A stretch of DNA of 64,000 nt from an uncultured Bacteroides sp. (lineage in GTDB: Bacteria > Bacteroidota > Bacteroidia > Bacteroidales > Bacteroidaceae): contig NZ_CAJLKP010000009.1 in the NCBI RefSeq assembly GCF_905207245.1, positions 48,494-112,493 on the forward strand, in the 5' to 3' direction. This document shows, piece after piece, positions 24,701 through 35,334 of the stretch. The notes under the pieces were generated by a model that did not search any database, was not told the DNA's origin, and saw nothing but the letters and a program-made list of their open reading frames with translations. Position numbers and translations under genes: made by a program. Position 1 is the first letter of the stretch. Each line of letters opens with the position of its first letter.

Positions 24701-27682
24701 TTAGAATTTCAAAGTAATACCACCGGTGATAGTACGTAAAGCCGAGTAAGTGAAGTTACCACTACCGGTAGAACTACCAAGACCGATGAACTGACGAGGG
24801 TCGAAACCTTTGCGGCAGGATATGACAGCCAGATTGTCTCCTGTCACATAAAGACGGAGGCTTGATACGCCCAACTTTTGAGTCCAACGCTTTGGCAGCG
24901 TATATCCCAATGTAACATTATTGATACTCAAGTAATCAGAACTTACCAAGAAGCGGGAAGATATACGTTGGCTTGAAACGTCGGATACAGACATACGGGG
25001 AATATCACTGTTTGTATTTTCGGGAGTCCAGGCCTTCAACACATCTTTGTGGAAGTTCTGTCCCATCAAGTCGCCGGTCTGCATCAAAGCCTCGTAAGTA
25101 CCGTCATATACTTTACCACCCAATTGATAGGAAAGCTGTATGCCCAAATCGAAACCATATGCATTTAGTTGTGTACCGAGACCACCATACACCTTTGCGA
25201 GTGTACTGCCCAAGTCAGACTGCTGCGCCTTTTCATAATTGGTAGTAAGTGTATAATCACCGTTGTCGGGATCTACATAATACTGTGCCATACCACTTTC
25301 TTTGTCGACACCTGCATATACCGGTAAATAAGAGTTATAAAGAGAACCGCCTACACGGTAGATGGCATTTGAATATTTGATGCCTTCTTCACGTACAGTT
25401 TCGTCAAGGTCGGTAATTTTGTTCTTGTAATGAGTCAGATTGAAGTTGGCTGTCCACTCAATGTCATTGTTCTCGAACAAAACGCCATTGAAATCCAGTT
25501 CGATACCTTGGTTTACAATAGAACCTACATTTTTGGGAATAGAAGAATAACCATAAGAAATGGGTACAGGCTGATTGTAGAGCAAGTCGGATGTTTTACG
25601 GTTAAAATACTCTACTGTACCATTGAAGCGGCTGCCGAACAGTTCAAAGTCAAAACCGGCATTGAATGCATGTGAAGTCTCCCATGTGATATCCTTGTTT
25701 CCTTTGAATGCAAAAGACACTGCATAGTCTCCATTGCTGTTTGTTACACTAAACTGGTCTGCGTATGCATAGTAATAATAACTGCTGGTTCCTAAGTTGT
25801 CGTTACCTTGTACACCGTAGCTCGCTTTCACCTTCAGCATATCAATCCAGTCAATACCGCTCATGAAATCTTCTTTGGTCATCAACCAAGCCAGACCTAT
25901 ACTGCCAAAGTTACCCCAACGATTATCCGGATGGAAACGTGAAGAAGCATCACGACGATAGGAAGCAGATACAAAGTACTTTCCGTCATAATCATATTGG
26001 GCACGTGCCAGATAGCCGAGTGTGGCATACTCATGCGTATAAGAACTTACACTCGGAGGAGTGTTGATAGCATTGTTAAGTTCACCAATCGTAGGATTGT
26101 AAAGCTTGGAGTTGGAACCTCCTAAGTATTGAATTTTATGGGAATAAGACTCAAAACCTGCCAGCAAGTCCATGTTGTGCAACTGATTGAATGTTTTCTT
26201 ATAAGTTGCCATATACTGCTGGTTAATATCGAAAATGCGTTGATGGATAACAGACACGGAACCTCCTGCAGAAACAGCACCTCCATAGAAGGGATTATTC
26301 AGCGTGTTTTTGCGTTGATTCAATACATTGGCGCCTAAAGTAGCGGTGATGTTCAATCCTTCTATCGGAGTAATGGTAGCATACCATTTGGAACTCAACA
26401 TATCGCTGTAGGTATTCTGGTCATCCAAATTCAATGTACCTGCCGGATTACCCATTAAAGTAGGGCGATTGAAATTGGTAGAGCCTGAACCAAAGTCATA
26501 AACAGTCATTCCCCTGTTGTCTTTCATGATAGATCCATCTGCATTACGGACATACATTGGATAGATGGGGGCAATCAAGTTGGATATGTAGAACAAGTTG
26601 CCGGTAGAACCCCAATCTGCTTGTCCCGACGGAGATTTAGTATTATAATAGGTATAAGCGATATTGGTACCGACTTTCAACCATTTGTTAGCTTGGTAGT
26701 CAGTTTTGGCACGACCGGCAAAACGTTGGAAACTTGAATTAGCTATAATACCACTGTCGTCCAAATAGCCTGCTGATACATAATAGTTCAATTTATCAGA
26801 AGCACCTGAAATTGTCACGTTGTATTCTTGACGCAGGTTACCTCCACCAAAAATCTCATCATACCAGTCATCCGGTCTATAATAATAAGTTCCATCTGAA
26901 TAGCCCAAAGTGGCATTAGGATTTAACTTGAAGTTGCTGCCAATCAATTTCTGATTTTCGGGAACAGTATAGACCAGATAACCTAAACCGCCGTTATTAG
27001 CATCCAGAAATGTTTTATCTGCAAAAGCATAAGCCTCAGCAGCAGAAGAGCCATTATAAATCTTAGAATTGTACATGGCACGATAAGCAGTCTCATAATA
27101 CATTGCAGGGTCAGTCATCACATCATAATTAGGTACGCCACGCTTGTTGGCTCCCCATTTGGCATCTACAGTAATTTGGGCTACACCGGTAGATCCCTTT
27201 TTGGTAGTAATCAGTACCACCCCATTAGCACCACGTGCGCCATAAATAGCATTGGCTGCAGCATCTTTCAATACTGTCATGGACTCAATATCCTGTGGAT
27301 TAATGGCTGAAATTTCACCATCATAAGGCACACCATCTACAACATATAGAGGAGCATTGCTGGCAGACATAGATCCAATACCACGAATACGGATACTGGC
27401 CGAGCTGCCCGGTTGACCATTACTCTGGGTAATCTGTACACCTGCCACTTGACCAGCCATTGCATTTGTTACATTGGAGACTGTCCTCTCTGCTATTTTT
27501 TCAGCTTTGATGGTCGATGCAGAACCTGTAAAAGCAGATTTCTTTGCTGTACCATAAGCTACTACCATTACTTCATCGAGCATCTCAGAATCGGACTTCA
27601 TTATTACTTTTACATTGGGCTTAATCACTACCTCTTGCGCTTGCATGCCAATATACGTAATCTGAAGCGTCTTCGCAGAACT
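24701..27682 (-). CDS. Silent SusC/RagA TonB-linked channel body, cassette S2 (no start)
   Basis: About 993 codons from the core (SSAKTLQITYIGMQAQEV) to the stop. TonB-box region MLDEVMVVAYGTAKKSAF, plug RIRGIGSMSASNAPLYVVDGVPYDGEI, LKDAAANAIYGARGANGVVLITTKKG, then barrel ending ALRTITGGITLKF. It is the silent copy most similar to the expressed susC throughout, with many identical blocks such as FTGSASTIKA and ASYRRDASSRFHPD. The first methionine after the core is internal (GMQAQ), so no proper start exists. It needs fusion to the leader for export. Confidence 0.92.
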   Translation of the reverse strand, partial: SSAKTLQITYIGMQAQEVVIKPNVKVIMKSDSEMLDEVMVVAYGTAKKSAFTGSASTIKAEKIAERTVSNVTNAMAGQVAGVQITQSNGQPGSSASIRIRGIGSMSASNAPLYVVDGVPYDGEISAINPQDIESMTVLKDAAANAIYGARGANGVVLITTKKGSTGVAQITVDAKWGANKRGVPNYDVMTDPAMYYETAYRAMYNSKIYNGSSAAEAYAFADKTFLDANNGGLGYLVYTVPENQKLIGSNFKLNPNATLGYSDGTYYYRPDDWYDEIFGGGNLRQEYNVTISGASDKLNYYVSAGYLDDSGIIANSSFQRFAGRAKTDYQANKWLKVGTNIAYTYYNTKSPSGQADWGSTGNLFYISNLIAPIYPMYVRNADGSIMKDNRGMTVYDFGSGSTNFNRPTLMGNPAGTLNLDDQNTYSDMLSSKWYATITPIEGLNITATLGANVLNQRKNTLNNPFYGGAVSAGGSVSVIHQRIFDINQQYMATYKKTFNQLHNMDLLAGFESYSHKIQYLGGSNSKLYNPTIGELNNAINTPPSVSSYTHEYATLGYLARAQYDYDGKYFVSASYRRDASSRFHPDNRWGNFGSIGLAWLMTKEDFMSGIDWIDMLKVKASYGVQGNDNLGTSSYYYYAYADQFSVTNSNGDYAVSFAFKGNKDITWETSHAFNAGFDFELFGSRFNGTVEYFNRKTSDLLYNQPVPISYGYSSIPKNVGSIVNQGIELDFNGVLFENNDIEWTANFNLTHYKNKITDLDETVREEGIKYSNAIYRVGGSLYNSYLPVYAGVDKESGMAQYYVDPDNGDYTLTTNYEKAQQSDLGSTLAKVYGGLGTQLNAYGFDLGIQLSYQLGGKVYDGTYEALMQTGDLMGQNFHKDVLKAWTPENTNSDIPRMSVSDVSSQRISSRFLVSSDYLSINNVTLGYTLPKRWTQKLGVSSLRLYVTGDNLAVISCRKGFDPRQFIGLGSSTGSGNFTYSALRTITGGITLKF
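27672..27682 (-). repeat. Recombination core, silent site S2
   Basis: AGTTCTGCGAA on the minus strand, preceded by GCGCAC. Downstream the codons for SSAKTLQI continue in the same frame as in the expressed gene. Confidence 0.8.
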
Positions 27683-28112
27683 GTGCGCAATCTAAAAATC
27701 TTGTAATCAGCAAATTAACGGAATACAAAGAACTAATACTGAAATAAAAATTAATTTCTAATAAGCTTATAATAAGGCATATAACAAATAGAAATATGGA
27801 TATATATCTACCATAAATTTCCTATTTCTAGTACTTAATATAATGATAACAAGAGTATTATTATTATGTCATAGATGATATTGAACTACAGAACAAGTAC
27901 TCTGCATTTTGGTAGACAACAAAATGTATAAAATGATAAATATACCTACTAACTCTTCTTTAACGGATATACACACTTAGATTAGGGAGAAATATAGTTG
28001 TGATTTTTTTATAAACAATATCATATATGACTAAATACAAGATACAAGTAAACCCCTTTTCATACAATAAATAATAGCATGAAAATCTAAGGAGGAGAAG
28101 CAAAAGAAAAAC
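27683..28112. other. Conserved non-coding flank of silent site S2
   Basis: AT-rich with no gene. It is homologous to the flanks of S3, S4 and S5: it starts GTGCGCAATCTAAAAA like S3, has ATCTACC 124 bases and TACTCTGCA 216 bases from the core. No promoter reading into susC is recognisable. Confidence 0.65.
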
Positions 28113-28148
28113 AAGAGTTCTCTCACATTAACGGTTGAGAGAACTCTT
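28113..28148 (-). terminator. Terminator of cassette S3
   Basis: A perfect 13-bp stem, AAGAGTTCTCTCA with its complement, and a 10-base loop. On the minus strand it is followed by TTGTTTTTCTTTT. It lies 57 bases after the S3 susD stop. Confidence 0.8.
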
Positions 28149-28204
28149 ATTTGTTAAGAGGGAAGTTTTTATCAATACCCTGGTTTTTAAAAATTCTTAG
28201 AACA

Positions 28205-29626
28205 TTACTCGTATCCCGGATTCTGTTGGTCTTGAATATTGGGATTTACATCAATTTCTGCTTGCGGAATAGCGAGAATTATTCTATAATCATTCCAATT
28301 CGGAGATATTAAATCCGTTGCATTTAAGTAATGGTCAACGCCTTCACCGGGTGTTTTTTCACGATTCAAAGTTAATCCTAATCTCATTGCATCGTAAAAA
28401 CGGTGTCCTTCCATTACCAATTCTTTTCTTCTTTCTTTTAAAATAAGTTCTTCCGTAGCAATAACATCTGTCAAACCTGGAACAGCGCGTTTCCGAATCT
28501 CATTCAAATAGAAATCAGCTTTGCCTTGATCGGGAGTTGATTTTTTCAATGCGGCTTCAGCTGCCATCAGATAAATATCCGATAGACGAAGTACACGTAC
28601 ATTGTTGACAGGAAGTTTTCCATTATAGCCCGGATATTTATTGATGAATCTGATTTCACCATTACCATCTGCCTGGAAAAGTCTTGATCGGACATCACCT
28701 TGATATTCAGACATTAATGCTACAAAACTTTTTGTAGCAATCAACTCACCATAGCCTTCAGGACTTGCAATATAACCGAGTAACTCAAGATTACCTGAAC
28801 GGGTTTCGTCAATATCAATATCAAATATAGATTCTGAGTTTGCTTTTTGAGCCCAAATAGACAAGTAGTCTGCATTAGAAACCAGCGAATAGGGGCCATT
28901 TTGGGCTACTTCATCAGCATATTTGAAAGCATTGTTCCAATCTCCTTTGTAGAGATAAACTCGTGCCAACAGAGCTTTGGCAGCCCAGCGATTGATATGT
29001 CCATAATTTATTTCTTCACTCAGTAAGCCGATAGCTCTTTCTAAATCTTCTATGACCATTTTATATCCATCAGCCACGCTTGAGCGTGAAGGTAGTTCGT
29101 TTTCTGTAATAACTCTATCTGCCAAGGGGACTCCATAAGACACGCCATTATCCTTTAAGTAAGGTGCTCCATAAGTTACCAATAAATCAAAATGACAAAG
29201 AGCGCGGATAGCAAGTGCTTCACCTTCCGAATTATTACGCTCTGCCGTTTCCGGGATGTTATTAATGATAGATAACATTGTGTTGGCACTGTTGATAATT
29301 CCGTAAGGAACGCTCCAAAGACCTTCGGGAGAGTTATTTACACGGTGAACAAAACGATAAAAGTTTTCAGTACGAGAAGCGGTTTGACCTATAGGCTGCA
29401 CATCATCACCACCTACTTCACCGCGTACCAGGAAATTACGTCCGTAGAAGTTGGTATTAGTCAATGTGTAATACATTCCATTTAATGCCTTATCTAAATC
29501 TTTTTGCTCACTCAAAGCTTCTTCTGGTGGCAGAGCATCATCAGGGTTTACTTTCAGGAAATCCTCGCAGGAAGTAAACACAGTAATTGACAAAGCTGCA
29601 ACTAATATTAATGATTTAATTTTCAT
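28205..29626 (-). CDS. SusD/RagB-family lipoprotein of cassette S3
   Basis: A 473-residue SusD homologue with lipobox ITVFTSCEDFLKVNPDD. The typical motifs are present: KALNGMYYTLTNTNFYGRNFLVRGEVGGDDV in the N-terminal domain, GEALAIRALCHFDLLVTYG near 150, VLRLSDIYLMAAEAALKKS, LKERRKELVMEGHRFYDAMRLG and the classical end DVNPNIQDQQNPGYE. It closes the shortest cassette, which has only susC and susD and no lipoprotein or peptidase. It lies 27 bases after the S3 susC stop. Confidence 0.94.
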   Translation of the reverse strand: MKIKSLILVAALSITVFTSCEDFLKVNPDDALPPEEALSEQKDLDKALNGMYYTLTNTNFYGRNFLVRGEVGGDDVQPIGQTASRTENFYRFVHRVNNSPEGLWSVPYGIINSANTMLSIINNIPETAERNNSEGEALAIRALCHFDLLVTYGAPYLKDNGVSYGVPLADRVITENELPSRSSVADGYKMVIEDLERAIGLLSEEINYGHINRWAAKALLARVYLYKGDWNNAFKYADEVAQNGPYSLVSNADYLSIWAQKANSESIFDIDIDETRSGNLELLGYIASPEGYGELIATKSFVALMSEYQGDVRSRLFQADGNGEIRFINKYPGYNGKLPVNNVRVLRLSDIYLMAAEAALKKSTPDQGKADFYLNEIRKRAVPGLTDVIATEELILKERRKELVMEGHRFYDAMRLGLTLNREKTPGEGVDHYLNATDLISPNWNDYRIILAIPQAEIDVNPNIQDQQNPGYE

Positions 29627-29653
29627 ATTTGTCTCTTTTTAAATGTCAGTTAA

Positions 29654-32506
29654 TTATAATCCGATTTCGAAACCAAATGTAAAGGTCTTCAGTGCCGGGA
29701 ATGCAAAGGAAGTAACTCCGGTAATAGCTTGTTCAGGATCTACATTTTTATAGGCAGACCAAGTTAACAGGTTGCTTCCGGAGAAGAATACGCGTACATT
29801 GTTCATCTTGGCCGAACGTACCCATCTACTTGGCAGAGTATAAGACAAACTCAGTGTTTTCAAACGAAGATAATTAGAGCTTTCCATATGGCGGTCGCTA
29901 CCATAACGGGCATATTGATAGCCATTGATACGTCGCGGAACATCGGTTTTATCACCAGGCTTTTGCCATCTGTTCAACTGATCAGCTGAAATGTTATAAT
30001 AAGGAATCTCTCCATCTGTTCCCATATAAAGTAATTCAACATCATCCATAAGATGACCGCCCAATGAATAAGTAAACAAAGCATTCAGTTCCAGTCCTTT
30101 CCAAGAAATGTTATTTCTCCATCCACCAACGATAACCGGATCCGGTTTTCCTACAATAATACGCTGTGCTTTACTTGGGTCTTTGGTTAACTCCTTATTG
30201 AGGCTTCCATCGTCGTTCTTAGTGTTCAACACCCATTGTTCCTCACCTGTTTCAGGATCAACGCCTGCCCATTCACGACTCCACCAAGAATAATAAGACT
30301 CACCTTCGCGTAAGATACTGGTTCCGTCAATGATATCCTTACCTCCATACAGTTTTTTAATTTTGTTGGAGTTGTGCGATAAATTCAGACCGGTAGTCCA
30401 TTTCAATGGAGTATCTCTAAAGATATCTACATTGATATCTAATTCCACACCTCTATTCTGCATTTCGCCTACATTCTTTAAGATTGAAGAGAAACCTGTA
30501 ACCAATGACACCGGCTGGCTTTGCAGCAAGTCTTTTGTATGGCGGTTGTAGTAGTCGAATGTAACTCCTAATCTATCGAAGAAGCGTGCATCAAAACCGA
30601 TATTGAAGTTGTAGTTCTTTTCCCATGACAAATCAGGATTTGCCAACTGGCTGGGGAATGAACCGGGGTTTTTCATATAATTATAACCATATCCGATAAG
30701 TTGCATATGCCCTGTCAGGCTGTTAGGTAATGTACCGTTGACACCATAAGATGCACGAATCTTCAGGTCATTGATATAAGTGAGACTTTCCATGAATGCC
30801 TCTTTACTGATTCTCCATGCACCGGATACAGACCAGAAATCGGCCCAACGTTGATTCTCGCCCAAACGAGAGCTTCCATCGCGACGGTAGTTGACAGACG
30901 CATAGTATTTATTATCATAATCATAATTGATACGGGACAGGAATGACAACATGCGGTCGTCACTATGGCCGGAACTTGCCGTTTTAGGATCGGAAGCATT
31001 ACCCATTTCCGGCAATTTGTCAGTTGGGTAGTTCTGATTCACAGCATAGACCATCTGCGTATGGCGCATATCTATATCCCAGCCAACTAAAGCATCCAGA
31101 TTATGTAAACCAAATGAGTGGTTATAATTCAACACCGTAGAAGAATAGAGATTTTGGAATTGATACGGAATCTTTATCATCATACCATTCTTGCCTGCAT
31201 TTGATCCATTTTGGGAATTGCTGGGCCACCATGTTTCTGAGTTATTGAGGATAAAGTCATAGCTGACAGTCTCTTTCAATGTTAAACCTTCTATAAACTG
31301 GTACTGTGCCCATAGCGAATTAGCACTTCTGAATACATCAGAAGTATTTCTCTCCAATCCCATGTTTTCAAGTGGGTTCTTCATTCCCAATTGTTTGAAG
31401 GGGAAGTCATTATAGTAAGAGCCATCTTCATTGTAAATGGGAATATTAGGCATACATACCCAGTTTGTCAAGAAATAAGGATTGGCATATGAGCTACCTT
31501 CGTCTGCCATTCTTGAGTATTGCTTAGAGAATGTTACATTAGCTCCGAACTCTAATTTGTTGTCTGATGATTTATGGCTGACATTCAAGCGGCCGGTAAA
31601 ACCTTCAATACCAGTATGAATAGCTTTACCTTGTTCATCTTTGTAAGCTAAAGACGCATAAAATTTATTCTTCTCATTTCCACCTTGTGCTGAGAATTCG
31701 TAGTTCTGGCTAAATCCATGATCTCTGAAGAGAACATCTTCCCAGTTGGAGTATTTGTCGCGGAGCGGAGCATAGTTATCAGCAAGCTGCTGAGCGTAAG
31801 CTTTTGCATTGGCGTCATCATAACCGCCATAAATAACAGCTTCATTATATCCTGCTTCATAAACCAGCTCGTTTGCTTGCTCACCGGTTACTTTCGGATG
31901 GTTTTTTACTGCCCAGTCGGAAATACCAAAACTTGCTTTAAAGTTCACACTGGTTTTACCTTCCTTGCCTCTTTTGGTTGTAACCAGAATAACGCCATTG
32001 GCTGCACGAGAGCCGTACAAAGAAGCTGCTGCCGCATCTTTTAATACAGTAATAGATTCAATATCAGCGGGATTTAGTGAAGCCATAACATTATAGGCTT
32101 TACTATCACCGCTTACCCCGGATACGGCAATATCTCCTGATATAACAGGAACACCATCAATCACATAAAGCGGATTGTTAGAAGCGTTCATAGAACCAGT
32201 ACCACGAACACGGATACTTAAACCTGCTCCGGGCTGGCCACTGCTTTGGTTCACTGTCACACCGGGAGCACTACCTTGTAATGCTTGCTCAAATGTGGTG
32301 ACCGGAATGTCCTTCAGTGCTTTTTCGGCATTTACATTACTTGCGGCTCCTGTGAACGAAGATTTTTTAGCTGTACCATAAGCAACTACCATTACTTCCT
32401 CCAACATTTCAGAATCCGGTCCCATAATTATTTTCACATTAGGTTTGATTGCAACCTCCTGTGTTTTCATACCAATATACGAAATTTGCAATGTTTTCGC
32501 AGAACT
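29654..32506 (-). CDS. Silent SusC/RagA TonB-linked channel body, cassette S3 (no start)
   Basis: About 950 codons from the core (SSAKTLQISYIGMKTQEV) to the stop. TonB-box region MLEEVMVVAYGTAKKSSF, plug SIRVRGTGSMNASNNPLYVIDGVPV and LKDAAAASLYGSRAANGVILVTTKRG, barrel ending LKTFTFGFEIGL. A TTG in the second shared segment can be read as a start, but there is no signal peptide and the same TTG occurs in S4 and S5, so it is an artefact of the shared sequence. The body is intact, which argues for periodic expression after inversion. Confidence 0.92.
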   Translation of the reverse strand, partial: SSAKTLQISYIGMKTQEVAIKPNVKIIMGPDSEMLEEVMVVAYGTAKKSSFTGAASNVNAEKALKDIPVTTFEQALQGSAPGVTVNQSSGQPGAGLSIRVRGTGSMNASNNPLYVIDGVPVISGDIAVSGVSGDSKAYNVMASLNPADIESITVLKDAAAASLYGSRAANGVILVTTKRGKEGKTSVNFKASFGISDWAVKNHPKVTGEQANELVYEAGYNEAVIYGGYDDANAKAYAQQLADNYAPLRDKYSNWEDVLFRDHGFSQNYEFSAQGGNEKNKFYASLAYKDEQGKAIHTGIEGFTGRLNVSHKSSDNKLEFGANVTFSKQYSRMADEGSSYANPYFLTNWVCMPNIPIYNEDGSYYNDFPFKQLGMKNPLENMGLERNTSDVFRSANSLWAQYQFIEGLTLKETVSYDFILNNSETWWPSNSQNGSNAGKNGMMIKIPYQFQNLYSSTVLNYNHSFGLHNLDALVGWDIDMRHTQMVYAVNQNYPTDKLPEMGNASDPKTASSGHSDDRMLSFLSRINYDYDNKYYASVNYRRDGSSRLGENQRWADFWSVSGAWRISKEAFMESLTYINDLKIRASYGVNGTLPNSLTGHMQLIGYGYNYMKNPGSFPSQLANPDLSWEKNYNFNIGFDARFFDRLGVTFDYYNRHTKDLLQSQPVSLVTGFSSILKNVGEMQNRGVELDINVDIFRDTPLKWTTGLNLSHNSNKIKKLYGGKDIIDGTSILREGESYYSWWSREWAGVDPETGEEQWVLNTKNDDGSLNKELTKDPSKAQRIIVGKPDPVIVGGWRNNISWKGLELNALFTYSLGGHLMDDVELLYMGTDGEIPYYNISADQLNRWQKPGDKTDVPRRINGYQYARYGSDRHMESSNYLRLKTLSLSYTLPSRWVRSAKMNNVRVFFSGSNLLTWSAYKNVDPEQAITGVTSFAFPALKTFTFGFEIGL
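32496..32506 (-). repeat. Recombination core, silent site S3
   Basis: AGTTCTGCGAA on the minus strand, preceded by GCGCAT and followed by the variant AAACATTGCAAATTTCGTA shared with S4 and, apart from one base, S5. Confidence 0.8.
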
Positions 32507-32991
32507 ATGCGCAATCTAAAAAGCTTATAATCAAAGAAATAAAAATATACGTAGAACTCTTGCTAAAATGGTGAATATCAGCTAAAAACCTTATAATAAG
32601 ATGTTTGATAAATAGCTACATACACATGTATCTACCATATATATCCTATATTGACCAATTAAAACACTGATAACTAGCATTGTATAATTTCGTGGCAAGT
32701 AACATTGTTGCACATAACAAATACTACGAGTTTTGCTAGATCAAGAATGTGTAGAATAATAAATATAACTATTGGATTCTCTTCAATGAACTATAGAGCT
32801 ATATGGATGGGAGGATTTTGTTGTGTTTTTTACTTAAAGTCAAGCCTAGATATAAATATTGGTATAAGAAACTCGGTTTTTACCGACAATACAATGAAGG
32901 AAACGATAAATAGAACAATATCTGGCAACAATCAAGTAGGAAATGAGGGACTATTTTCCTTACTGCCCTCTCATGCCACCGTACGTAAAAA
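32507..32991. other. Conserved non-coding flank of silent site S3
   Basis: AT-rich, with landmarks ATCTACC at 124 bases and TACTACGAG at 216 bases from the core, matching S2, S4 and S5. An open frame on the plus strand at 32705-33031 has no recognisable domain or start signals and is not called. Confidence 0.65.
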
Positions 32992-33019
32992 AAGAAGGCA
33001 CCTTCACAGGCGCCCTCTT
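32992..33019 (-). terminator. Terminator of cassette S4
   Basis: Minus-strand hairpin GGCGCCT/AGGTGCC with flanking AAGAG and CTTCTT pairing, a GTGA loop and a T7 run. It lies 65 bases after the DUF4302 stop. Confidence 0.75.
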
Positions 33020-33083
33020 AAAACACTTTAATTAAAAACACTTTGGGTAACACACCCAAGTATGCTTTATAAAGTAGAAGACT

Positions 33084-34373
33084 CTACTTATTGAATGGGT
33101 CTAATATTTCCTCTTTATATAATTTGATTGTATTTTTAGAATTAGAATTATCTGTCATTGTTATTACAGTCGGATTTTCGTCACTATCGGCAGACAAAGT
33201 GAAAGTCTTTCCATTAAATGGATAAACCATATAGCTCCAACTATAATCATTCCATAAAGTAACACCAAAATTATTACCTCTGGAAGCAAATGTAAAGTTC
33301 ACTTGATTGTCGCCCGCAGTTTTGTTATTGAAAAGCAAGAATCCTGCCGTACCACCACAACTCCAATAAAAAGCGGTAGTGGTTGCATCGTATGGTGTAA
33401 ATAATGCATAATCCAAAGGAACCCCTAGTGCAGGCATCACCTGAGTTTTTATAGCATTCCACCTGGCGATAGCTTGAGGGTCTCCTAATCCGCTCATTGC
33501 AAAATACCAGTCATTGTTGAGCAAAAGATAATTAAGTGGGAAAGTTGGAGTAAAGAGAGCATTTACACCATTTGTTGGAGAAAAGGTTCCATACTTTTCA
33601 TCAGGCTGATATTTCAATTCCTCAATTGACTTTCCATTCAGAACCAATGGCTCACGGAATTTAATATTTCCTTCAGTCGTTATAATGTATGGCGCTTCTA
33701 CTGTAATATCATTATCACCGTCCGTATAAGTAATTGCAAGGTTTCTATATGAAACTGTAACATCCGCTTTAAAATCACCTTCTGTATATTTATAAGCTAT
33801 GAATTGAGAAAACACTTCATCTGCACCCTGAACACCTTGTAAGAAATCTTTCCATGAAACTGTTTCAGTCAATGGAGTCATGATAATTTTGGTAAGATTC
33901 TTCTTTCCTTTTAGTATCACCTTATCTCTAGTGGCCTCCATGATAGTAAACTCAAAGTCTCCTTCCATACCTTTTCCATCACTGCCTATTCCTCCGGGAT
34001 TATGTGGATCTGAAAAGAAGTGCATTATTTCATTGTGGGTATCGAAACTCAATACCGGACCGGCACTTTGCTTTAATACATACGTACTGGCAACCTTTGC
34101 TCCAGCATCATATATGTCACTTGCTACTTGTACTGTACCATCTTCTGCAAATGAAACTAATATATTATAACCTCCATAAGTCAGATTTGCAGAAGGATAG
34201 TACTCCATCAACCAACCATTCTTGGCACTTGTCAAGACCTCTTTATCAGCCTTCAGTGTCGCTTCAATACGATTGGCAGAAGAATCATCAAATAAATCCT
34301 TCTCTTCCGGCGTGCAGGATGAATAAAGAGCGACAGCCAGCGATATAAATAATAAGTTCAATATTTTTTTCAT
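33084..34373 (-). CDS. DUF4302-family lipoprotein of cassette S4
   Basis: A 429-residue lipoprotein with lipobox VALYSSCTPEEKDLF. The start of the mature protein, SSANRIEATLKADKEVLTSAKNGWLMEYYP, and the internal GYNILVSFAEDGTVQVAS, SFDTHNEIMHFFSDP and EGDFEFTIMEATRDKVILKGKKN segments match DUF4302. This family is typically encoded with a SusC/SusD pair and a HExxH lipoprotein, as here. No catalytic motif is visible. It is beta-rich and probably surface-exposed, binding ligand for the S4 importer. The function of the family is not established. Confidence 0.85.
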   Translation of the reverse strand: MKKILNLLFISLAVALYSSCTPEEKDLFDDSSANRIEATLKADKEVLTSAKNGWLMEYYPSANLTYGGYNILVSFAEDGTVQVASDIYDAGAKVASTYVLKQSAGPVLSFDTHNEIMHFFSDPHNPGGIGSDGKGMEGDFEFTIMEATRDKVILKGKKNLTKIIMTPLTETVSWKDFLQGVQGADEVFSQFIAYKYTEGDFKADVTVSYRNLAITYTDGDNDITVEAPYIITTEGNIKFREPLVLNGKSIEELKYQPDEKYGTFSPTNGVNALFTPTFPLNYLLLNNDWYFAMSGLGDPQAIARWNAIKTQVMPALGVPLDYALFTPYDATTTAFYWSCGGTAGFLLFNNKTAGDNQVNFTFASRGNNFGVTLWNDYSWSYMVYPFNGKTFTLSADSDENPTVITMTDNSNSKNTIKLYKEEILDPFNK

Positions 34374-34381
34374 ATTATTTT

Positions 34382-35317
34382 CTAATTAAGTGTTGTTAAA
34401 TCAAGAGTAGCTACTTCTGCGGAGCGACGAGTAACGACTTTACGTAACTCATCAATATCTATTTGCCAGCTACCTTTTAAATACTCTCTTATAATTTCCA
34501 ATTTATCAAGGATAGCCTGTTTGCCAGATTCATCCTCACCAACGACGCCGGCTGCCAATAACTTTTGCCAAGCAGTTTCCGTGCGAGTTATGTAAACAGA
34601 AAGAATTTCTGCAAAATCCTCATTTGCTTCCTTACTGGCATATCCTGATACAAAACCGGATTTAGGTGCATCAGAATCTTTCAGATTAATCCAGTCCGTA
34701 GCTCTATAATTACCGGCAGAAATCAAATTGAAGTCTGTATCATAGTTTTTCTTCTGCTGCAAAATGTGGGTAAACTCATGGTGCATTGTCTGGAAAAACC
34801 AATAATTCAAGTCTGTTGTACTGCCACTCTTATCAGGAAATGGGCTATTGATATCAATATACGGGTGCTCAATATCAATTACGTTCACATTATACAATGT
34901 CACCTTTATTCCTCCTTCGGCAGTACCCATCACAATACTGCCAGTGTTAGGATAGTACGCCGGAGAACCAAATAGTTGCATCACTCGTGGACAATACGTT
35001 TTCACGAATTCATCACCGGCTACTTCGTTATAAACATCAATCCAGACATATTTCATCATTTTGGCCAAAGCTATAGACTTATCGTAGTCTGCAGGAACCA
35101 GGTTAAACTCCATGTTCGATTCCTTATCATCATATCTATAATTAAAACTGATATTATAAGGTGTTACATAGTTCTTCATCAGCCAATTGTCGAATTCATT
35201 CATTTCCGGCTCTTCCGTATCAAAAATACTCTTTGAGTCAAGATCATCTTCACTACAAGCCCCTAAGCACAAAGTGAATGTAATCAATAAAAATAGTTTT
35301 ATATATTTCATAATCAT
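34382..35317 (-). CDS. Zinc metallohydrolase lipoprotein of cassette S4 (HExxH, import-associated)
   Basis: A 311-residue lipoprotein with lipobox FTLCLGACSEDDLDSKS. The zinc site is HEFTH at 180-184 (H180, H184 ligands, E181 catalytic), within FFQTMHHEFTHILQQKKNYD. A likely third ligand is in SKEANEDFAEILSVYIT. It matches the substrate import-associated zinc metallohydrolase lipoproteins encoded with SusC/SusD pairs. The likely job is trimming peptides or another ligand at the cell surface before import through S4. It lies between susD (17 bases away) and DUF4302 (8 bases away), clearly one operon. Confidence 0.87.
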   Translation of the reverse strand: MIMKYIKLFLLITFTLCLGACSEDDLDSKSIFDTEEPEMNEFDNWLMKNYVTPYNISFNYRYDDKESNMEFNLVPADYDKSIALAKMMKYVWIDVYNEVAGDEFVKTYCPRVMQLFGSPAYYPNTGSIVMGTAEGGIKVTLYNVNVIDIEHPYIDINSPFPDKSGSTTDLNYWFFQTMHHEFTHILQQKKNYDTDFNLISAGNYRATDWINLKDSDAPKSGFVSGYASKEANEDFAEILSVYITRTETAWQKLLAAGVVGEDESGKQAILDKLEIIREYLKGSWQIDIDELRKVVTRRSAEVATLDLTTLN

Positions 35318-35334
35318 TTCAGTTTTAAAGGTTA

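Noticed and set aside
32489..32491. TTG codon near the cores of S3, S4 and S5 as a true susC start
   Set aside because: It lies inside the shared recombination region, would give a protein without signal peptide, and corresponds to an internal leucine of the expressed protein.
32705..33031. 108-codon plus-strand frame in the S3 flank
   Set aside because: No domain, no start signals, not conserved in the homologous flanks of S2, S4 and S5, and it runs into the S4 terminator.
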